Positions 1-5,335 of a stretch of DNA of 10,275 nucleotides are shown piece by piece. The notes beneath the pieces were generated by a model, which searched no databases, was not told the DNA's origin, and saw nothing but the letters and a program-made list of their open reading frames with translations. Position 1 is the stretch's first letter. The number at the start of each line of letters is the position of its first letter. The stretch is from Candidatus Diapherotrites archaeon CG08_land_8_20_14_0_20_34_12 (lineage in GTDB: Archaea; Iainarchaeota; Iainarchaeia; Iainarchaeales; 0-14-0-20-34-12), in assembly GCA_002779065.1 (NCBI GenBank), contig PEXL01000019.1, positions 1 through 10,275 on the forward strand, given 5' to 3'. The position numbers were made by a program, and so were the translations under genes.

Positions 1-1
1 A

Positions 2-61
2 TGGAATATGCAGCCTAAAGGGGAACCCACACCCTTTAGGGTGTGGAGGATGTCAGGATAA
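2..61 (+). other. Strong hairpin with a possible gene or transposon 3' end
   Basis: Positions 27-46 contain CCACACCCT and its exact reverse complement AGGGTGTGG around a two-base centre, a GC-rich hairpin in otherwise AT-rich DNA. A frame open from the window edge (codons from position 2) crosses it and stops at 59-61, ending in FRVWRMSG. A second frame ends at 72-74. A short reading-frame tail running into a stable hairpin resembles the right end of IS200/IS605-type elements, where the tnpB C-terminus overlaps the guide RNA. Only a tail is visible, so this is a guess. The hairpin is certain; its identity is not. It could equally be a terminator or the end of another gene. Confidence 0.3.
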
Positions 62-144
62 TGTGGTTTTTTGAGATTCTATGCTTTGGATTTGTAATGC
101 TCCGCAATCTTAATCTTTTATATTTCTGTTTTTATTAGTAATTC

Positions 145-179
145 ATTGATATAAAATTCAAAATTAGAAATTAAGAGTA
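145..179 (-). terminator. T-rich terminator of 5S rRNA
   Basis: Directly after the 3' end of the 5S gene the minus strand reads through several T clusters (TTAATTTCTAATTTTGAATTTTAT). Oligo-T runs without a hairpin are the usual archaeal termination signal. The exact end point cannot be placed. The remaining bases 62-144 are AT-rich and show no recognisable feature. Confidence 0.45.
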
Positions 180-295
180 ATTAGCAGCGTTCGAGAAGCT
201 CCACCCAAGAAGGCAGCGCTATCCCAATCCCTGCAGAGCTTAACTTCTGGGTTCGAGAAGAGACCAGGTGTTTCCTCTGCGGTATGACCGCTAAT
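180..295 (-). rRNA. rrf: 5S ribosomal RNA
   Basis: Read on the minus strand, this stretch has the 5S rRNA core: GGAAACACCUGGUCUC, then CUCGAACCCAGAAGUUAAGC, then a GGGAUUGGGAUAGCGCUGCC-like arm. The 5' end AUUAGCGG pairs with the 3' end CUGCUAAU to form helix I, which sets the boundaries at about 116 nt. It is a structural RNA of the large ribosomal subunit. It stands alone: no 16S, 23S or tRNA gene is adjacent, and it is divergent from the eL42 gene. A TATA box lies at the expected distance upstream and a T-rich stretch follows the 3' end. End positions could be off by one or two bases. Confidence 0.93.
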
Positions 296-316
296 CATAG
301 TAATAACCGCCCTAAG

Positions 317-328
317 CATTTAAAAATA
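317..328 (-). promoter_or_regulatory. TATA box of 5S rRNA
   Basis: The minus strand reads TATTTTTAAATG here, centred about 27 bp upstream of the first base of the 5S RNA at 295. This is the normal TATA-to-start spacing in archaea. No gene lies in 296-385; the rest of that stretch must hold the eL42 promoter, for which only a weak AT-rich candidate (near 343-354) is visible. Confidence 0.7.
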
Positions 329-385
329 TAACTCTGTATTAGTTCATAATATTCTTCTATAGAAAATCTATTTTAATGTGATTTT

Positions 386-661
386 ATGATCGTTCCAAAA
401 AGTACAATGGATTATTGCAGAAAGTGCAATATACACACAGAACACAAATTGAAATTGTACAAATCTGGGGCAGCAAGAGCATTATCAAGTGGACAGAGAA
501 GAAATGTTGCAAAGAAAAAAGGTTATAAGGGAAAATATCAATTCCCTGCAATAGTAAAAAAGGTAAACAAAAGGCCAACCTTTGTTCTTGAATGCTCAGT
601 TTGCCACGCAAAGCATTACAAAGTAGTTCAAAAAAGAATGAAAAAGACAGAATTCGAGTAA
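386..661 (+). CDS. rpl44e: Ribosomal protein eL42 (L44e)
   Basis: A 91-residue basic protein of the large ribosomal subunit, found in archaea and eukaryotes; it binds 23S rRNA near the E site. Two CxxC pairs, C11/C14 (DYCRKC) and C70/C73 (LECSVC), form the zinc ribbon typical of the family. The segment between them has the expected glycine- and lysine-rich stretch (SSGQRRNVAKKKGYKGK) and the C-terminus is basic. Length and motifs match archaeal L44e. The start MIVPKST is the usual N-terminus, and no good Shine-Dalgarno precedes it. In many archaea this gene is followed by S27e and aIF2-alpha genes; here the next gene is unrelated, so that ribosomal cluster is broken. Confidence 0.96.
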   Translation: MIVPKSTMDYCRKCNIHTEHKLKLYKSGAARALSSGQRRNVAKKKGYKGKYQFPAIVKKVNKRPTFVLECSVCHAKHYKVVQKRMKKTEFE

Positions 662-663
662 AT

Positions 664-700
664 TCAAATTCTTTTTTTCTAATTTTATTTAAGTATTTCT
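664..700 (+). terminator. T-rich terminator after eL42
   Basis: Just after the eL42 stop there is a seven-T run at 672-678, followed by further T clusters up to about 760. This fits a hairpin-free archaeal terminator. No gene is seen in the 662-843 gap, which is very AT-rich. Confidence 0.55.
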
Positions 701-811
701 AATCTAATTTACTTATATCTTCTTTAATCTGTTTTCTAATTTAATTTCTTTTATTTTATTCTGAAATATAAATAAATAACAAATTCCTGCGCTGCTTTTG
801 CATATGGGTAA

Positions 812-825
812 CCTATTTATATTTG
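812..825 (+). promoter_or_regulatory. TATA box of the 844 gene
   Basis: TTTATATT at 816-823 is centred about 25 bp before the ATG at 844. The transcript is therefore probably leaderless. This also argues against the upstream TTG at 823 as the start codon. Confidence 0.6.
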
Positions 826-843
826 AATAACCTATTCTATTTG

Positions 844-1110
844 ATGATTTCAAAAGCAAGGCCGATGAGGCCGAGATACCGAAAGGCAGATGTTGAACGC
901 TTGATCTGGAAGCCCCAATTGTGGAAAATGAAAAGCGCATTTTGGGAATTGGGCCAAGAACATTTGAGATCTGACCCTAATTTTAGATTTACTGTGCATA
1001 GAATAAGGGCAGAACTGAATGCAGGAAGACTAAATAAACAAAAAGCAGATGACTTGTATTTCCAAGCACTGGATGAATCAATAAGAAGGGCAAGGGCCCA
1101 AGCACACTAA
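844..1110 (+). CDS. Small basic conserved-looking protein, function unknown
   Basis: An 88-residue protein I do not recognise. It begins MISKARPMRPRYRKAD and is rich in Arg and Lys, with aromatic residues in the first half (IWKPQLWKMKSAFWEL). The second half looks helical and amphipathic (RIRAELNAGRLNKQKADD) and ends in an Arg/Ala-rich helix. There is no signal peptide, membrane segment or cysteine motif. The charge suggests RNA or ribosome association, but that is inference. The ATG at 844 is chosen because a TATA box sits 25 bp upstream; a TTG at 823 would add seven hydrophobic residues that do not look like part of the protein. It lies between eL42 and a convergent Lrp-type regulator. Its codon pattern and composition look like a real gene. 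Confidence 0.75.
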   Translation: MISKARPMRPRYRKADVERLIWKPQLWKMKSAFWELGQEHLRSDPNFRFTVHRIRAELNAGRLNKQKADDLYFQALDESIRRARAQAH

Positions 1111-1151
1111 TTAGCAAAATACCTTAATTATTTTTGAAATACTTAATTCAT
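1111..1151. terminator. Convergent intergenic T/A-rich terminator region
   Basis: The 41 bases between the 844 gene and the oppositely oriented Lrp gene contain a run of five T at 1130-1134 for the plus strand and corresponding A runs that read as T on the minus strand. It probably ends both transcripts. Confidence 0.35.
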
Positions 1152-1610
1152 TTATTCTTTTTCAAGCGGGAACGGAATCACAGTATCTTTAAAAGTATTG
1201 TAAACGATGTGTGTTTCTATTTCTGAAACGTTATCATTCTCACTCAATTCTTTTACCAAAGAATGCAATTCCTTTGTTGATTTCAAGCAAGCAATAAGTG
1301 CAACATTGAAAGGGCCGGAAACTTCCAGAATGCTTACAATATTGTGCTTATTTGAAAGCTGTTTTATCAGATTAGATTTTTCTTTTGATTCTATATTGAA
1401 AAGAATTATTGCCTTTGTCAGATAGCCGGCTTTCTCCAAATCTATCTTTGGAATTAATCCCTCAAGGATTTTTTCATCCCTCATTACCTTTAACCTGTTA
1501 TAAACTGTCTGGGAAGAAATATTCAGCTTTTTTGAAATATCCTTATAATTAGAATCAGAATTTTCAATAAGGCAATTTAGAATCCTAATATCAATCGTGC
1601 TTAGTGGCAT
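1152..1610 (-). CDS. Lrp/AsnC family transcriptional regulator
   Basis: A 152-residue regulator with the standard two-domain Lrp/AsnC layout. Residues 4-60 form the N-terminal helix-turn-helix (STIDIRILNCLIENS, DISKKLNISSQTVYNRLKVM), followed by the linking strand EGLIPKIDLEKAGY. Residues 65-145 form the RAM/AsnC ligand-binding domain, with the conserved pattern ILEVSGPFNVALIACLKS and a closing strand ETHIVYNTFKD. Lrp proteins form dimers to octamers and sense amino acids or other small molecules to activate or repress genes; which ligand applies here cannot be told. The ATG at 1610 opens MPLSTID, and a TATA box about 30 bp upstream implies a very short leader. It is divergent from the winged-helix gene at 1730, so the shared 119-bp spacer may hold its own operator. 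Confidence 0.92.
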   Translation of the reverse strand: MPLSTIDIRILNCLIENSDSNYKDISKKLNISSQTVYNRLKVMRDEKILEGLIPKIDLEKAGYLTKAIILFNIESKEKSNLIKQLSNKHNIVSILEVSGPFNVALIACLKSTKELHSLVKELSENDNVSEIETHIVYNTFKDTVIPFPLEKE

Positions 1611-1636
1611 GCAACCAGAGCAATTAGTGGCAAAGT

Positions 1637-1647
1637 TATATAAATAG
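1637..1647 (-). promoter_or_regulatory. TATA box of the Lrp-type gene
   Basis: The minus strand reads TATTTATATAA, centred about 31 bp upstream of the Lrp start codon. It is a strong archaeal TATA match with room for a leader of only a few bases. A 10-bp perfect palindrome, AAAAGCTTTT at 1664-1673, lies just upstream and could be an Lrp-type site. Confidence 0.65.
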
Positions 1648-1700
1648 TTTATGTTTCTACTTGAAAAGCTTTTATTTTTCCAAAATTTTCCGCAATTCGC

Positions 1701-1710
1701 TTTAAATAAA
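1701..1710 (+). promoter_or_regulatory. TATA box of the winged-helix gene
   Basis: TTTAAATAAA is centred 25 bp before the ATG at 1730, so the transcript should be leaderless. It supports 1730 over any start further upstream. Confidence 0.65.
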
Positions 1711-1729
1711 TCAGAAATAAGAGTTATTT

Positions 1730-2059
1730 ATGGATCTTGCATTTGTTCAATCACCAAGAAGAGGGAAGAAATCTGTTGCAGACTGGATTATTTTTATGTT
1801 AAGTGCGGAATGGCCTCTTTCTGCAAAAAGTATGCATCAGAGGTTAGTTCAGAAATACGGAATTGATGTTTCATACCAAGCCGTGCAAAAATATTCCCGC
1901 ATGATGCTTGGCGAGAAGGTGCTGTTAAGAGATTCATTTTATTACAAAATAAATGCTGATTGGCTTGATTCCATCAGAAAACAGGCAATTCATGTAAAAA
2001 GAAATTATTCAACCTATGAAATAAAGAGAAACGGGTTTTGCAAAAAGTATATTAATTAA
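1730..2059 (+). CDS. Small winged-helix DNA-binding protein
   Basis: A 109-residue protein. Residues 14-75 read as a winged helix-turn-helix: SVADWIIFMLSAEWPLSAKS, a first helix pair with HQRLVQKYGI, a recognition helix VSYQAVQKYSRMML, and a wing GEKVLLRDSFYYKINADWL. This pattern occurs in archaeal regulators that carry a further C-terminal domain. Here the remaining 30 residues (KQAIHVKRNYSTYEIKRNGF) do not form a recognisable domain, so the protein may be shortened or may be a stand-alone DNA-binding module. The start is fixed by the TATA box at 1701-1710. Its stop codon lies inside a 20-bp palindrome that precedes a toxin-antitoxin pair, so it could regulate that pair; this is inference from position only. 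Confidence 0.75.
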   Translation: MDLAFVQSPRRGKKSVADWIIFMLSAEWPLSAKSMHQRLVQKYGIDVSYQAVQKYSRMMLGEKVLLRDSFYYKINADWLDSIRKQAIHVKRNYSTYEIKRNGFCKKYIN

Positions 2060-2065
2060 TATACT
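2046..2065. promoter_or_regulatory. Perfect 20-bp palindrome, likely operator
   Basis: AGTATATTAATTAATATACT reads identically on both strands. The half-site AATATACT (2058-2065) recurs directly at 2070-2077, twelve bases on. The candidate TATA box for the next gene (CATAAATATA, 2066-2075) lies between and over these copies. A protein bound here would block TBP/TFB access, as expected for an autoregulated TA operon. Likely binders are the AbrB-domain antitoxin or the winged-helix protein encoded immediately upstream. Confidence 0.6.
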
Positions 2066-2110
2066 CATAAATATACTATATGGATTCGTGGTGTTTTGAT
2101 TATATCAAAA

Positions 2111-2335
2111 ATGATGATAAGGTCAACTATCCATTACCTAACATTTCACAACAATGTTTCTTGGGATTTGGTGGTTGCAACCATATTGAGTCCAAACAAG
2201 ATAAGGTTAAACAGCCAATATGGCAAAAACAGGTTTACTTTTGTTAAAATATTTGGAGATTTTGCCATAGAAGTTCATGTGAAAAAGGACGAGAACTTTA
2301 TTTGGGTTATAAATGCATTCAAAATGGGAAGATAA
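2111..2335 (+). CDS. DUF4258-like putative toxin
   Basis: A 74-residue protein resembling the DUF4258/RelE-fold group of small toxins. It has an N-terminal helix with a histidine (TIHYLTFHNNVSWDLVVATI), the typical LSPNKIRL turn, then strands FTFVKIFGDF and FAIEVHVKKDENFIWVINAF. The next gene encodes a zinc-finger/AbrB protein whose ATG lies two bases after this stop, giving the toxin-first order known from MqsRA-type and related archaeal pairs. I chose the ATG at 2111 (or the next ATG at 2114) because the TATA box at 2066-2075 predicts a start of transcription near 2097; a TTG at 2096 is the alternative. There is no clear Shine-Dalgarno. Family resemblance is moderate, so the toxin role rests largely on context. 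Confidence 0.65.
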   Translation: MMIRSTIHYLTFHNNVSWDLVVATILSPNKIRLNSQYGKNRFTFVKIFGDFAIEVHVKKDENFIWVINAFKMGR

Positions 2336-2337
2336 TT

Positions 2338-2646
2338 ATGAAATGTACGCAATGTAAAAATAAAATGAAACGAATCAAGTTTGATGTTGGTTATGGTGTT
2401 GGGATAGAATCACATACTTGTGAAAAATGTGGATTTAACATTACTGACAACAAAAAATTAGATGCTGGTTTAAGTAAATTAAGGGAAAATATGAATAAAG
2501 AGGTAAAAATAATACGAATCGGAACTGGAATTGGAATAAGATTCCCGAATGATATTGCAAAATTATACTCCTTTAGAGAAAAAGAAGAAGTATTGATTAA
2601 ACCAGAACTTGATGGATTAAGGATACTCTCAGTAAAAAACAAATAA
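2338..2646 (+). CDS. Zinc-finger/AbrB-domain antitoxin (MqsA/YgiT-like)
   Basis: A 102-residue two-domain protein. The N-terminal half holds two CxxC pairs, C3/C6 (KCTQCK) and C28/C31 (TCEKCGF), a YgiT/MqsA-type zinc finger that normally contacts the toxin. The C-terminal half (residues 55-98) is an AbrB/MazE-type swapped hairpin (KEVKIIRIGTGIGIRFPNDI, then a KEEVLIKPELDGLRI strand), which binds operator DNA as a dimer. It starts two bases after the toxin stop, so the pair is one transcript. The ATG at 2338 is preferred because it puts the zinc finger at the N-terminus; an upstream frame extension from 2302 would overlap the toxin and adds an unrelated tail. It probably represses the operon through the palindrome at 2046-2065. 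It ends 14 bp from the convergent RuBisCO gene. Confidence 0.8.
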   Translation: MKCTQCKNKMKRIKFDVGYGVGIESHTCEKCGFNITDNKKLDAGLSKLRENMNKEVKIIRIGTGIGIRFPNDIAKLYSFREKEEVLIKPELDGLRILSVKNK

Positions 2647-2660
2647 AAGAAATGAAAAGA

Positions 2661-3881
2661 TTAATCCCATTTCTCTAATGCAATCCTTAATTCATTGTGT
2701 TTCTTTGCATATTCTTTCAATGTGTAACCATGCACGACAGCATCCATTGCCTGCCGCATGGCCATTGCCCCCTTTACTGTTCCTTGAGGATGTCCATGGA
2801 TTCCTCCACCAGCCTGTGCAATGAAATCTTTTCCAAATATTTTGTATAAATCTTCAACATGCCCTGGATGCAAGCCGCCTGAAGCAACAGGCATCACTTT
2901 TTTTATTCCATAAAGTTCTTCCTTGCAGGCTTTAATATTTTCAAGCACTTCTGTTTTTCCTTCTGACATTTTCCCAACCGCTGTTCCTACATGTAGTTGA
3001 TCAACACCAATTAAACGAGAACATTTTGCAAGCACAGGCATCGATATTCCATGTTCTTTATCTTTTGTTAAAGCAGCATGCCCTGCCCTATGTGCATGCA
3101 TAACCAGATTAACATTAATATCCCGCAAATCCTGCAGTGCAGCCCATCCAACAGTCAATATATCAACCATTAGATATTCATTGCCTGAATCTTCAACAAG
3201 CTTTGCCCTTCTTAACATTTCTTTTCCTGAAGCAGTTACATTTATCATGTATGCCTTGAATTCGCCAGTTTCCTTTTCTGCCTTTCTTTTCAACCGCAAG
3301 GTTTCTTTCAACCTTGGCTCAAACCTGTTGAATGCTTGCGAGGAAAGGTTTTCATCATCCTTTACAACATCGCAGCCGCCAAACCAGGCATCATATGCCA
3401 CCTTTGCATGATCCTTTACATTCAATCCTAATTTTGGCTTTACAATTGTTCCAACAAGCGGCCTGTTTTTTACTCTAGTAAGTTTTCTTACTCCATCTAT
3501 CCCGTATTTTGGCCCTTTGAAACTGTTAGCCAATTTTTTTGGAAAAATAATATCCTCAAATCTTACTTTTTCAATCTCTTTCAAGCCAAATAGATTTCCT
3601 GCGATCCCTGAAAGAGTATTTGGCATATTTCCTTCTTCAAACAATTCAATTGGATATGCAACCTTGAAATAAGGATTTTTTAATTCAAAAACAATTCCTG
3701 CCAGCTTTTTCATATATTCTTTTTCTGTTGTTAATTCTGTCCATGTTCCAATAGATGATTCTGCTGCTACACCGCCAGCAGCTTTCTCAAATGTAAAGCC
3801 ATTTGGTTTCAGCCTGAATTTGCAAACAAGGTCTGTTTTTTTTGGCTTGTAACTTTTATCAATAAAATTCTCATACTTCAT
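2661..3881 (-). CDS. rbcL: Form III RuBisCO large subunit
   Basis: A 406-residue ribulose-1,5-bisphosphate carboxylase, close in pattern to archaeal form III-b enzymes. All expected catalytic positions are visible: E41 and T46-W47, N96 (GIAGNLFG), K148 and K150 (GTIVKPKLG), the Mg site K174/D176/E177 (GGCDVVKDDENLSSQ), H262/H264/R265/H268 (HAHRAGHA), loop-6 K304 (VGKM), S334 (ASGGLHPG) and GGG 358-360 (QAGGGIHGHPQG). In form III archaea it fixes CO2 onto ribulose bisphosphate derived from AMP via AMP phosphorylase and ribose-1,5-bisphosphate isomerase; neither is encoded here. Loop 6 reads GKMSEG where relatives have GKMEGG, and the segment before loop 7 is shorter than in Thermococcus-type enzymes. 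There is no small subunit. GGTGG at 3886-3890 is the Shine-Dalgarno four bases before the ATG. Confidence 0.96.
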   Translation of the reverse strand: MKYENFIDKSYKPKKTDLVCKFRLKPNGFTFEKAAGGVAAESSIGTWTELTTEKEYMKKLAGIVFELKNPYFKVAYPIELFEEGNMPNTLSGIAGNLFGLKEIEKVRFEDIIFPKKLANSFKGPKYGIDGVRKLTRVKNRPLVGTIVKPKLGLNVKDHAKVAYDAWFGGCDVVKDDENLSSQAFNRFEPRLKETLRLKRKAEKETGEFKAYMINVTASGKEMLRRAKLVEDSGNEYLMVDILTVGWAALQDLRDINVNLVMHAHRAGHAALTKDKEHGISMPVLAKCSRLIGVDQLHVGTAVGKMSEGKTEVLENIKACKEELYGIKKVMPVASGGLHPGHVEDLYKIFGKDFIAQAGGGIHGHPQGTVKGAMAMRQAMDAVVHGYTLKEYAKKHNELRIALEKWD

Positions 3882-3930
3882 GGAACCACCAATTTAATTG
3901 TTTTTGATTGACTCATAGAAGGTAGATTTA

Positions 3931-3944
3931 AGTATTATAAATAG
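3931..3944. promoter_or_regulatory. Shared TATA region of rbcL and the 46-residue ORF
   Basis: AGTATTATAAATAG reads as TTATAAATA for the plus strand and as CTATTTATAATA for the minus strand. It is centred about 27 bp before the ATG at 3967, implying a near-leaderless plus-strand message. For rbcL it predicts a start near 3912 and a leader of about 30 nt that carries the GGTGG ribosome site. A single TATA element may therefore serve both divergent genes. Confidence 0.5.
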
Positions 3945-3966
3945 ATTTTGATTAATGTTAGATAAC

Positions 3967-4107
3967 ATGCCTAAAATTCCACAGAGGGTTAATCTCTTGC
4001 AGCTTTCTAGTAAGGAAAGGTTAAGAGCTGAATACAAGGAAAAACTCCTGCAAATAGATGAGGGCAAGTTCAAGGCTTTTTCAAGTATTGAAGAATTGAG
4101 AACCTGA
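3967..4107 (+). CDS. 46-residue protein, possible antitoxin remnant
   Basis: A short ORF of 46 codons beginning MPKIPQRVNLLQLSSKERLR and ending in KFKAFSSIEELRT. It is charged and helical. The tail resembles the C-terminal ends of many small antitoxins, which bind the toxin through such a segment, but there is no DNA-binding domain, so it may be a cut-down antitoxin or an unrelated small protein. Support for expression: a TATA box 27 bp upstream and no competing gene on either strand. It precedes the RHH/RelE pair by 67 bp. There is no Shine-Dalgarno, consistent with a leaderless message. I do not recognise a family. Confidence 0.5.
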   Translation: MPKIPQRVNLLQLSSKERLRAEYKEKLLQIDEGKFKAFSSIEELRT

Positions 4108-4120
4108 AAATAAGATTTCA

Positions 4121-4177
4121 GATAATATTTATAAAATGTATGTTTTATATACATTTTAAGTAGGTGATACATACATG
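4121..4177 (+). promoter_or_regulatory. Promoter, operator and ribosome site of the RHH/RelE operon
   Basis: A TATA-like stretch, ATATTTATAAA (4125-4135), leads into a perfect inverted repeat with 10-bp arms, TAAAATGTAT (4132-4141) and ATACATTTTA (4149-4158), separated by seven bases. The core ATACAT recurs at 4167-4172 and 4171-4176, reaching the start codon. This multi-site pattern downstream of TATA is what a ribbon-helix-helix autorepressor would bind. AGGTGAT at 4162-4168 is a strong Shine-Dalgarno six bases before the ATG at 4175. Confidence 0.7.
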
Positions 4178-4444
4178 ATGCTAAATTTGAAGATTGAAGG
4201 CTTGCCTGAAGAGGTAATAAATGAGCTTGTTGAAAGAGGGATTGCAAGCAATAAAAGCGAAGCGATTAGGTTGGCTATTTTGCATTACAACGACCATTAT
4301 GGCATAAAGCCAATAAAGGAATATCTTGAAGATGAATTAGCCGTAAGAAAAATGCAATACCTAGATGAGCAAATTGCAAAAGGAAAAAGGAAACTCATAA
4401 GTGCTAAAGAAGCACTTGGAAAATATTCAAAGTTGCTTGAGTAG
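4175..4444 (+). CDS. Ribbon-helix-helix antitoxin
   Basis: An 89-residue protein. Residues 2-45 form a ribbon-helix-helix DNA-binding fold: strand MLNLKIEGL, helix PEEVINELVERGI, the turn ASNKSEA and helix IRLAILHYNDHYG. The rest (KPIKEYLEDELAVRKMQYLD and KGKRKLISAKEALGKYSKLL) is a charged helical tail of the kind that wraps a RelE/ParE toxin. It is followed after six bases by the relE-like gene and preceded by a 10-bp inverted repeat, so it should repress its own operon. Two consecutive ATGs (4175, 4178) can both be served by the AGGTGAT ribosome site. Its relatives are the CopG/Arc-type antitoxins common in archaea. Confidence 0.85.
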   Translation: MMLNLKIEGLPEEVINELVERGIASNKSEAIRLAILHYNDHYGIKPIKEYLEDELAVRKMQYLDEQIAKGKRKLISAKEALGKYSKLLE

Positions 4445-4450
4445 ATTCCT

Positions 4451-4714
4451 ATGTATTCTCCTGAATTTGATGAAGGCTGGAAAAAATATTTTAATAAATT
4501 GCCTGAAGAAATAAAACCAATGATTGCTAAAAAGATTAAACGAATATTGGAAGGTCTTCTAAGCCGGCATTTAATGTATGGTTTGGATTATTTTGTGGAA
4601 GAAGTTGGGCAGCATAGAATTTGTTATAAATCTTTTGAAGATAAAAAAATAAGACGATTCTATTTTGTTGGAGTTCACAAGGAATATGATAAATGGAGGA
4701 AGGCTCTTTTATGA
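4451..4714 (+). CDS. RelE/ParE-family toxin
   Basis: An 87-residue protein with the RelE/ParE order of elements: helix pair PEFDEGWKKYFNKLPEEIKP and AKKIKRILEGLLS, then strands with a GLDYFVEEVGQHRICYKSFE segment, IRRFYFVGVHKEYDKW and a short end. Basic and aromatic residues R54/R62-type positions and the terminal HKEY are compatible with a ribosome-dependent mRNA interferase, but the catalytic set of RelE is not fixed enough to prove cleavage. The partner is the RHH antitoxin six bases upstream. The last bases, TTATGA, hold both this stop (TGA) and the ATG of the downstream kinase, a 4-base overlap implying translational coupling. Confidence 0.85.
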   Translation: MYSPEFDEGWKKYFNKLPEEIKPMIAKKIKRILEGLLSRHLMYGLDYFVEEVGQHRICYKSFEDKKIRRFYFVGVHKEYDKWRKALL

Positions 4715-5298
4715 TTTTAATTATCTGCGGCCTGCCTGGCGCTGGAAAAAGCACGCTTGTTGAAAAGCTTGCTGAGAAACATAAACTGAAAACTGTTTTT
4801 GCTTCCAGCATTTTGAAGGATTTGAAAGATAAAAATGCAGAAACGATTGATGTAACAAAAACAAAGAAAGGAGAAGGTTGGTGGGAATCTCCTGCTGGCA
4901 AGAAATACAATCAGGAACGATTGAAGAATCTGCAGATGGACAAGCAGCTTGATGGGAAATTGCTTGAAATAATTGGCAAAAAAGACAATCTAATTATTGA
5001 TTCAAGGACAATGCCTTGGTTAGCCAAGAAAAAAGGTTTGGTTAAGATTTGGATTGATGCCTCACCTTCAATAAGGGCAAAGAGGGTTGCTGAAAGGGAT
5101 GATAAAGACTGGAAGCTTTTGCTTATCCAGATGAAAGAAAGGCTTGAAACCGATAAAAAGATCTACAAAAAGCTTTATGGGATTGAATTTGGCAAGGATT
5201 TCAAGCCATTTGATGTTGTTTTGAATACTGACAAGCTGGATAAGCAAGAAGTATTTGAAGAAGTGGATAAGAAAATTCAGAGATTAATTACAAAATAA
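4711..5298 (+). CDS. cmk: Archaeal cytidylate kinase family protein
   Basis: A 195-residue P-loop nucleoside monophosphate kinase that transfers phosphate from ATP, most likely to CMP or dCMP. Walker A is at residues 7-15 (GLPGAGKST). A lid/NMP-binding part contains KTKKGEGWWESPAGKK, a WWES insert seen in one archaeal branch of the family. IIDSRTMPWLA is the substrate-side strand, IWIDASPSIRAKRVAERDD is the conserved Arg-rich helix, and ERLETDKKIYKKLYGIEF leads to FDVVLNTD, all standard for archaeal Cmk. The start at 4711 is chosen because GGAGGA (4695-4700) sits at ideal spacing; an ATG at 4693 overlaps this ribosome site. It overlaps the relE-like gene by four bases, placing a housekeeping-type kinase in a TA transcript. 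Substrate preference is inferred from family only. Confidence 0.85.
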   Translation: MILIICGLPGAGKSTLVEKLAEKHKLKTVFASSILKDLKDKNAETIDVTKTKKGEGWWESPAGKKYNQERLKNLQMDKQLDGKLLEIIGKKDNLIIDSRTMPWLAKKKGLVKIWIDASPSIRAKRVAERDDKDWKLLLIQMKERLETDKKIYKKLYGIEFGKDFKPFDVVLNTDKLDKQEVFEEVDKKIQRLITK

Positions 5299-5301
5299 AA
5301 T

Positions 5302-5335
5302 AAGGAATAGAAGTTTAAACTTCCTTTGTTTTTAT
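5302..5335. terminator. Bidirectional palindromic terminator, kinase/histone
   Basis: GAAGTTTAAACTTC at 5310-5323 is a perfect 14-bp palindrome spanning the histone stop codon, flanked on the plus strand by CTTTGTTTTT and on the minus strand by T-rich TATTCCTTATTTTATTTT. It lies between convergent genes only 16 bp apart, so it can act as hairpin plus oligo-T for both. Confidence 0.6.

Noticed and set aside
1651..1866. A 71-codon ORF overlapping the winged-helix gene
   Set aside because: It is out of frame with a gene that has a clear winged-helix pattern and TATA box.
2080..2247. A 55-codon ATG ORF right after a TATA-like stretch
   Set aside because: It overlaps the DUF4258-like toxin in another frame, has no protein-like pattern, and the toxin frame has better composition and links to the antitoxin.
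2648..2674. Hairpin between the antitoxin and RuBisCO genes (7-base arms, 13-base loop)
   Set aside because: The arms are A/T-rich, the loop is long and it overlaps the RuBisCO coding end; not convincing as a terminator.
4693..4710. Earlier ATG start for the cytidylate kinase
   Set aside because: The GGAGGA ribosome site lies on this ATG, while the ATG at 4711 is correctly spaced and starts directly with the P-loop strand.
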